The translations under genes were made by a program, and so were the position numbers. From contig JAQGMQ010000263.1 of the NCBI GenBank assembly GCA_028292305.1, positions 1 through 6,569 of the forward strand: a stretch of 6,569 nt of DNA. The letters are read 5' to 3'. The notes beneath the pieces are model-generated. The model was not told where the DNA came from and did not search any database. It saw only the letters and a list, made by a program, of their open reading frames with translations. Numbering within the stretch: position 1 is the first letter of the stretch; each line of letters begins with the position of its first letter. Positions 4,535 to 6,569 of this stretch are shown here, piece by piece. The DNA comes from Rhodoferax sp. (GTDB lineage Bacteria > Pseudomonadota > Gammaproteobacteria > Burkholderiales > Burkholderiaceae_C).

Positions 4535-5551
4535 ATGCCCACGACCCACCCAAGCCAGCGGCAGCGACGCCACTTCAAGCTGCTCGCCGCCGGCCTGCTG
4601 GCCTGCACCGCGGCCCAGGCGCAGACGCAGACGCAGACGCCTGCGCCAGCCGCCTGGCCCACCCGACCCATTACCCTGGTCGTGCCCTTCGTGGCCGGCG
4701 GCGGCACCGACATCGGCACGCGCATCGTGGCACAACGGCTGGCGCTGATCGTCGGCCAGCCGGTGATCATCGACAACAAGGGCGGGGCGGGCGGCAACGT
4801 CGGGCTCGAGTCGGTGTCGCGGGCCAAGGCCGACGGCTACACGCTGTTGATCGGCAATGTCGGCACGCAGTCGATCAACCCCACGCTCTACAAGAAGCTC
4901 AGCTACAACCCCGACACCGCCTTCGTGCCCGTCGGCCAGTTCGCCGAGCTGCCCTTCGTGCTGGCCGTGACCGGCACGCTGGCCGCCAACAACGTGAAGG
5001 AGCTGGTGGCGATGGCCAAGGCGGCGCCGGGCAAGCTGACCTATGCCAGCTCGGGCAACGGCGGCTCGCCGCACCTGTCGGCCGAGACCTTCAAGATCGC
5101 CACCGGCACCAGCATCCTGCACATTCCCTACAAGGGCGGCGGCGCGGCCATGACCGACCTGATGGCCGGCAGCGTCGACATGATCTTTGCGTCGGTGCTG
5201 GAGACTTCGGGCTTCATCAAGAGCGGCAAGCTCAAGGCCCTGGCCATCACCAGCAAGACCCGCGTGGCGGCCATGCCCGACGTGCCCACGCTGCAGGAAA
5301 GCGGCATCAGCGGCGCCGAGTCGGGCTCCTGGATCGGGCTGCTGGCACCGGCCGGCACACCGAAGGACATCGTCGACAAACTCGCCACAGGCCTGCGCCA
5401 GGCGGTGGCCACGCCCGAAGTGCAGCAGCAACTGCTGGCCCAGGGCGCCGTGGCCAAGAGCGGCACACCGGCTGATTTCGCCGAGCTGATCGCCGCCGAC
5501 CGCAAGCGTTACGCCAAAATCATCATCGACAACAAACTGGTCATGGACTGA
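4535..5551 (+). CDS. Bug/TctC-family periplasmic solute-binding receptor (second copy)
   Basis: This 338-residue Bug-family receptor has an N-terminal export signal: basic RQRRHFK, then LLAAGLLACTAAQA, with cleavage likely near residues 29-30. The segment LLAC could also be read as a weak lipobox, so membrane anchoring is not excluded. Family motifs appear in order: PFVAGGGTD (51-59), NKGGAGGNVG (81-90), DGYTLLIGNVG (100-110), YKGGGAAMTDLMAG (199-212) and DVPTLQESG (249-257). It differs widely from the receptor at 995-1960 outside these motifs, so the two are paralogues with probably different ligands rather than a recent duplication. ATG 4535 has GGAG 7 bases upstream. It is the first gene of the rightward unit, followed after 38 bp by the IlvD/Edd dehydratase, which suggests that its ligand is that enzyme's substrate or precursor (inference). 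No permease genes are adjacent. Confidence 0.93.
   Translation: MPTTHPSQRQRRHFKLLAAGLLACTAAQAQTQTQTPAPAAWPTRPITLVVPFVAGGGTDIGTRIVAQRLALIVGQPVIIDNKGGAGGNVGLESVSRAKADGYTLLIGNVGTQSINPTLYKKLSYNPDTAFVPVGQFAELPFVLAVTGTLAANNVKELVAMAKAAPGKLTYASSGNGGSPHLSAETFKIATGTSILHIPYKGGGAAMTDLMAGSVDMIFASVLETSGFIKSGKLKALAITSKTRVAAMPDVPTLQESGISGAESGSWIGLLAPAGTPKDIVDKLATGLRQAVATPEVQQQLLAQGAVAKSGTPADFAELIAADRKRYAKIIIDNKLVMD
4621..4638 (+). repeat. Triplicated hexamer GCAGAC at the mature N-terminus of the receptor
   Basis: Three exact GCAGAC units encode the alternating Gln-Thr run that follows the predicted signal-peptide cleavage site. Copy number could change by slippage without shifting the frame, altering only the flexible linker of the mature protein. 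Confidence 0.8.
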
Positions 5552-5589
5552 GTCCACGACCCCGTTCCCATGACCCACGAGACGACCCC

Positions 5590-6569
5590 ATGACGAACCC
5601 CCGGAAAACCCCCGCAGACCTGCGCAGCGCGCGCTGGTTCGCCCCCGACGACGTGCGCTCCTTCGGCCACCGTTCGCGCGTCATGCAACTGGGCTACGGC
5701 CCCGAAGACTGGGTGGACAAACCGGTCATCGCCGTGATCAACACCTGGAGCGACATCGGCACCTGCCACGGCCATTTCAAGCAGCGTGTGGAAGACGTGA
5801 AACGCGGCGTGCTGCAGGCCGGCGGCTTCCCGCTGGAGCTGCCGGCGATCTCGCTGTCGGAGTCGCTGGTCAAGCCGACCACCATGCTCTACCGCAACAT
5901 GCTGGCGATGGAGACGGAGGAGCTGCTGCGCAGCCACCCGATCGACGGCGTGGTGCTGATGGGCGGCTGCGACAAGACCACGCCCGGCCTGGTGATGGGC
6001 GCCATGAGCGCGGGTTATCCGTTCGTCTACATGCCGGCCGGGCCGATGCTTCGCGGCAACGTCAAGGGCAAGGTGCTGGGCTCGGGCTCGGACACCTGGA
6101 AGTACTGGGACGAGCGCCGCGCCGGCAAGATCAACGCCACCCAATGGCTGGAAGTGGAGGGCGGCATCGCGCGCAGCCACGGCCACTGCATGACCATGGG
6201 CACGGCCAGTACCATGACCGGCATCGCCGAGGCCTGCGGGTTGACGCTGCCGGGCGCCTCGTCGATCCCCGCCGTCGATTCCGGCCACATCCGCATGGCC
6301 GCCGAATGCGGCCGCCGCGTGGTCGACATGGTCTGGGAAGACCTGACCCCGGCGAAAGTGCTCAGCCGCGGGTCTTTCCTGAACGCCATCGCCGTGGCCA
6401 TGGCCATGGGCTGCTCGACCAACGCCATCATCCACCTGGTGGCGATGTCGCGGCGGGCCGGTGCGCACTGCGCGGTGAGCCTGGCCGACTTCGACGCGGC
6501 CAGCCGCAAGGTGCCGGTGATCGCCAACATCCGGCCCAGCGGCGACACCTACCTGATGGAAGATTTCTA
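5590..6569 (+). CDS. IlvD/Edd-family [Fe-S] dehydratase, sugar-acid (pentonate/hexonate) type, N-terminal part
   Basis: The window shows 326 codons; family members run to about 570-600 residues, so the gene continues past the right edge. Members use an Fe-S cluster and Mg2+ to dehydrate dihydroxy acids: branched-chain precursors (IlvD), 6-phosphogluconate (Edd) or free aldonic acids such as arabinonate and xylonate. The three cluster cysteines are present: Cys59 (GTCHGH), Cys127 (GGCDKT) and Cys200 (HGHCMTMGTAS). Glu91 and Asp128 are the expected metal ligands, and Lys129 is the residue carbamylated in characterised relatives. The N-terminus (LRSARWF), the TWSDIGTC segment and the cysteine positions follow the pentonate-dehydratase branch, such as L-arabinonate dehydratase, better than IlvD or Edd. 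The C-terminal catalytic Ser lies outside the window. ATG 5590 places LRS..WF where relatives have it, but only a weak GAG precedes it. The gene is probably co-transcribed with the receptor 38 bp upstream. The specific substrate cannot be read from the sequence. Confidence 0.92.
   Translation, partial: MTNPRKTPADLRSARWFAPDDVRSFGHRSRVMQLGYGPEDWVDKPVIAVINTWSDIGTCHGHFKQRVEDVKRGVLQAGGFPLELPAISLSESLVKPTTMLYRNMLAMETEELLRSHPIDGVVLMGGCDKTTPGLVMGAMSAGYPFVYMPAGPMLRGNVKGKVLGSGSDTWKYWDERRAGKINATQWLEVEGGIARSHGHCMTMGTASTMTGIAEACGLTLPGASSIPAVDSGHIRMAAECGRRVVDMVWEDLTPAKVLSRGSFLNAIAVAMAMGCSTNAIIHLVAMSRRAGAHCAVSLADFDAASRKVPVIANIRPSGDTYLMEDF

Noticed and set aside
4409..5578. A 389-codon minus-strand open frame opposite the second receptor
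   Set aside because: The plus-strand frame has a signal peptide and all Bug motifs; the antisense frame has His/Gly/Arg-rich composition and no family features.
5509..6468. A 319-codon minus-strand open frame opposite the IlvD/Edd gene
   Set aside because: The plus strand encodes the three cluster cysteines and other family motifs; this frame is a composition-driven shadow.

Overview
The window is about two-thirds G+C by eye. Its gene complement is typical of a betaproteobacterium of the order Burkholderiales (Comamonadaceae or Alcaligenaceae type): two solute receptors of the Bug/TctC family, with sugar-acid-type dehydratases around a LacI-family repressor. Taxon is inferred from gene content and base composition only.

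Layout. Four genes run leftward on the minus strand: a LacI/GalR-family repressor (4104-3025), a DapA-superfamily aldolase/dehydratase (2904-1999), a Bug-type periplasmic receptor (1960-995) and an enolase-superfamily (mandelate racemase-like) enzyme (912 to the left edge). At the left edge a ribosome-binding site and ATG for a further leftward gene lie inside the enolase reading frame. A divergent unit runs rightward: a second Bug receptor (4535-5551) and an IlvD/Edd-family dehydratase (5590 to the right edge, about 326 of an expected 570-600 residues). Between the two units is a 430-bp regulatory region.

Regulation. Two LacI-type operator classes are visible. A strong sigma-70-like promoter for the rightward unit (4360-4389) has an AGCGCT-centred palindrome over its start point, and a related palindrome lies 158 bp upstream, close to 15 helical turns. 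The leftward unit has its own promoter just upstream of the DapA-like gene (2945-2973), overlapped by two ATCGAT-centred palindromes. Only one LacI repressor is present, so either it reads both classes or a second regulator lies elsewhere.

How the genes may work together (inference). The IlvD/Edd and enolase enzymes would each dehydrate an aldonic or related sugar acid to a 2-keto-3-deoxy acid. The DapA-like enzyme would dehydrate or cleave that product, as in non-phosphorylative pentose and hexose acid pathways. The Bug receptors would bind the incoming acids in the periplasm, and LacI would sense the substrate or an intermediate. No TctAB-type permease is in the window. The most unusual points are the apparent truncation or junction at the enolase 3' end, the loss of the usual catalytic Tyr, Thr-Thr and Arg in the DapA-like enzyme, and the two operator classes.
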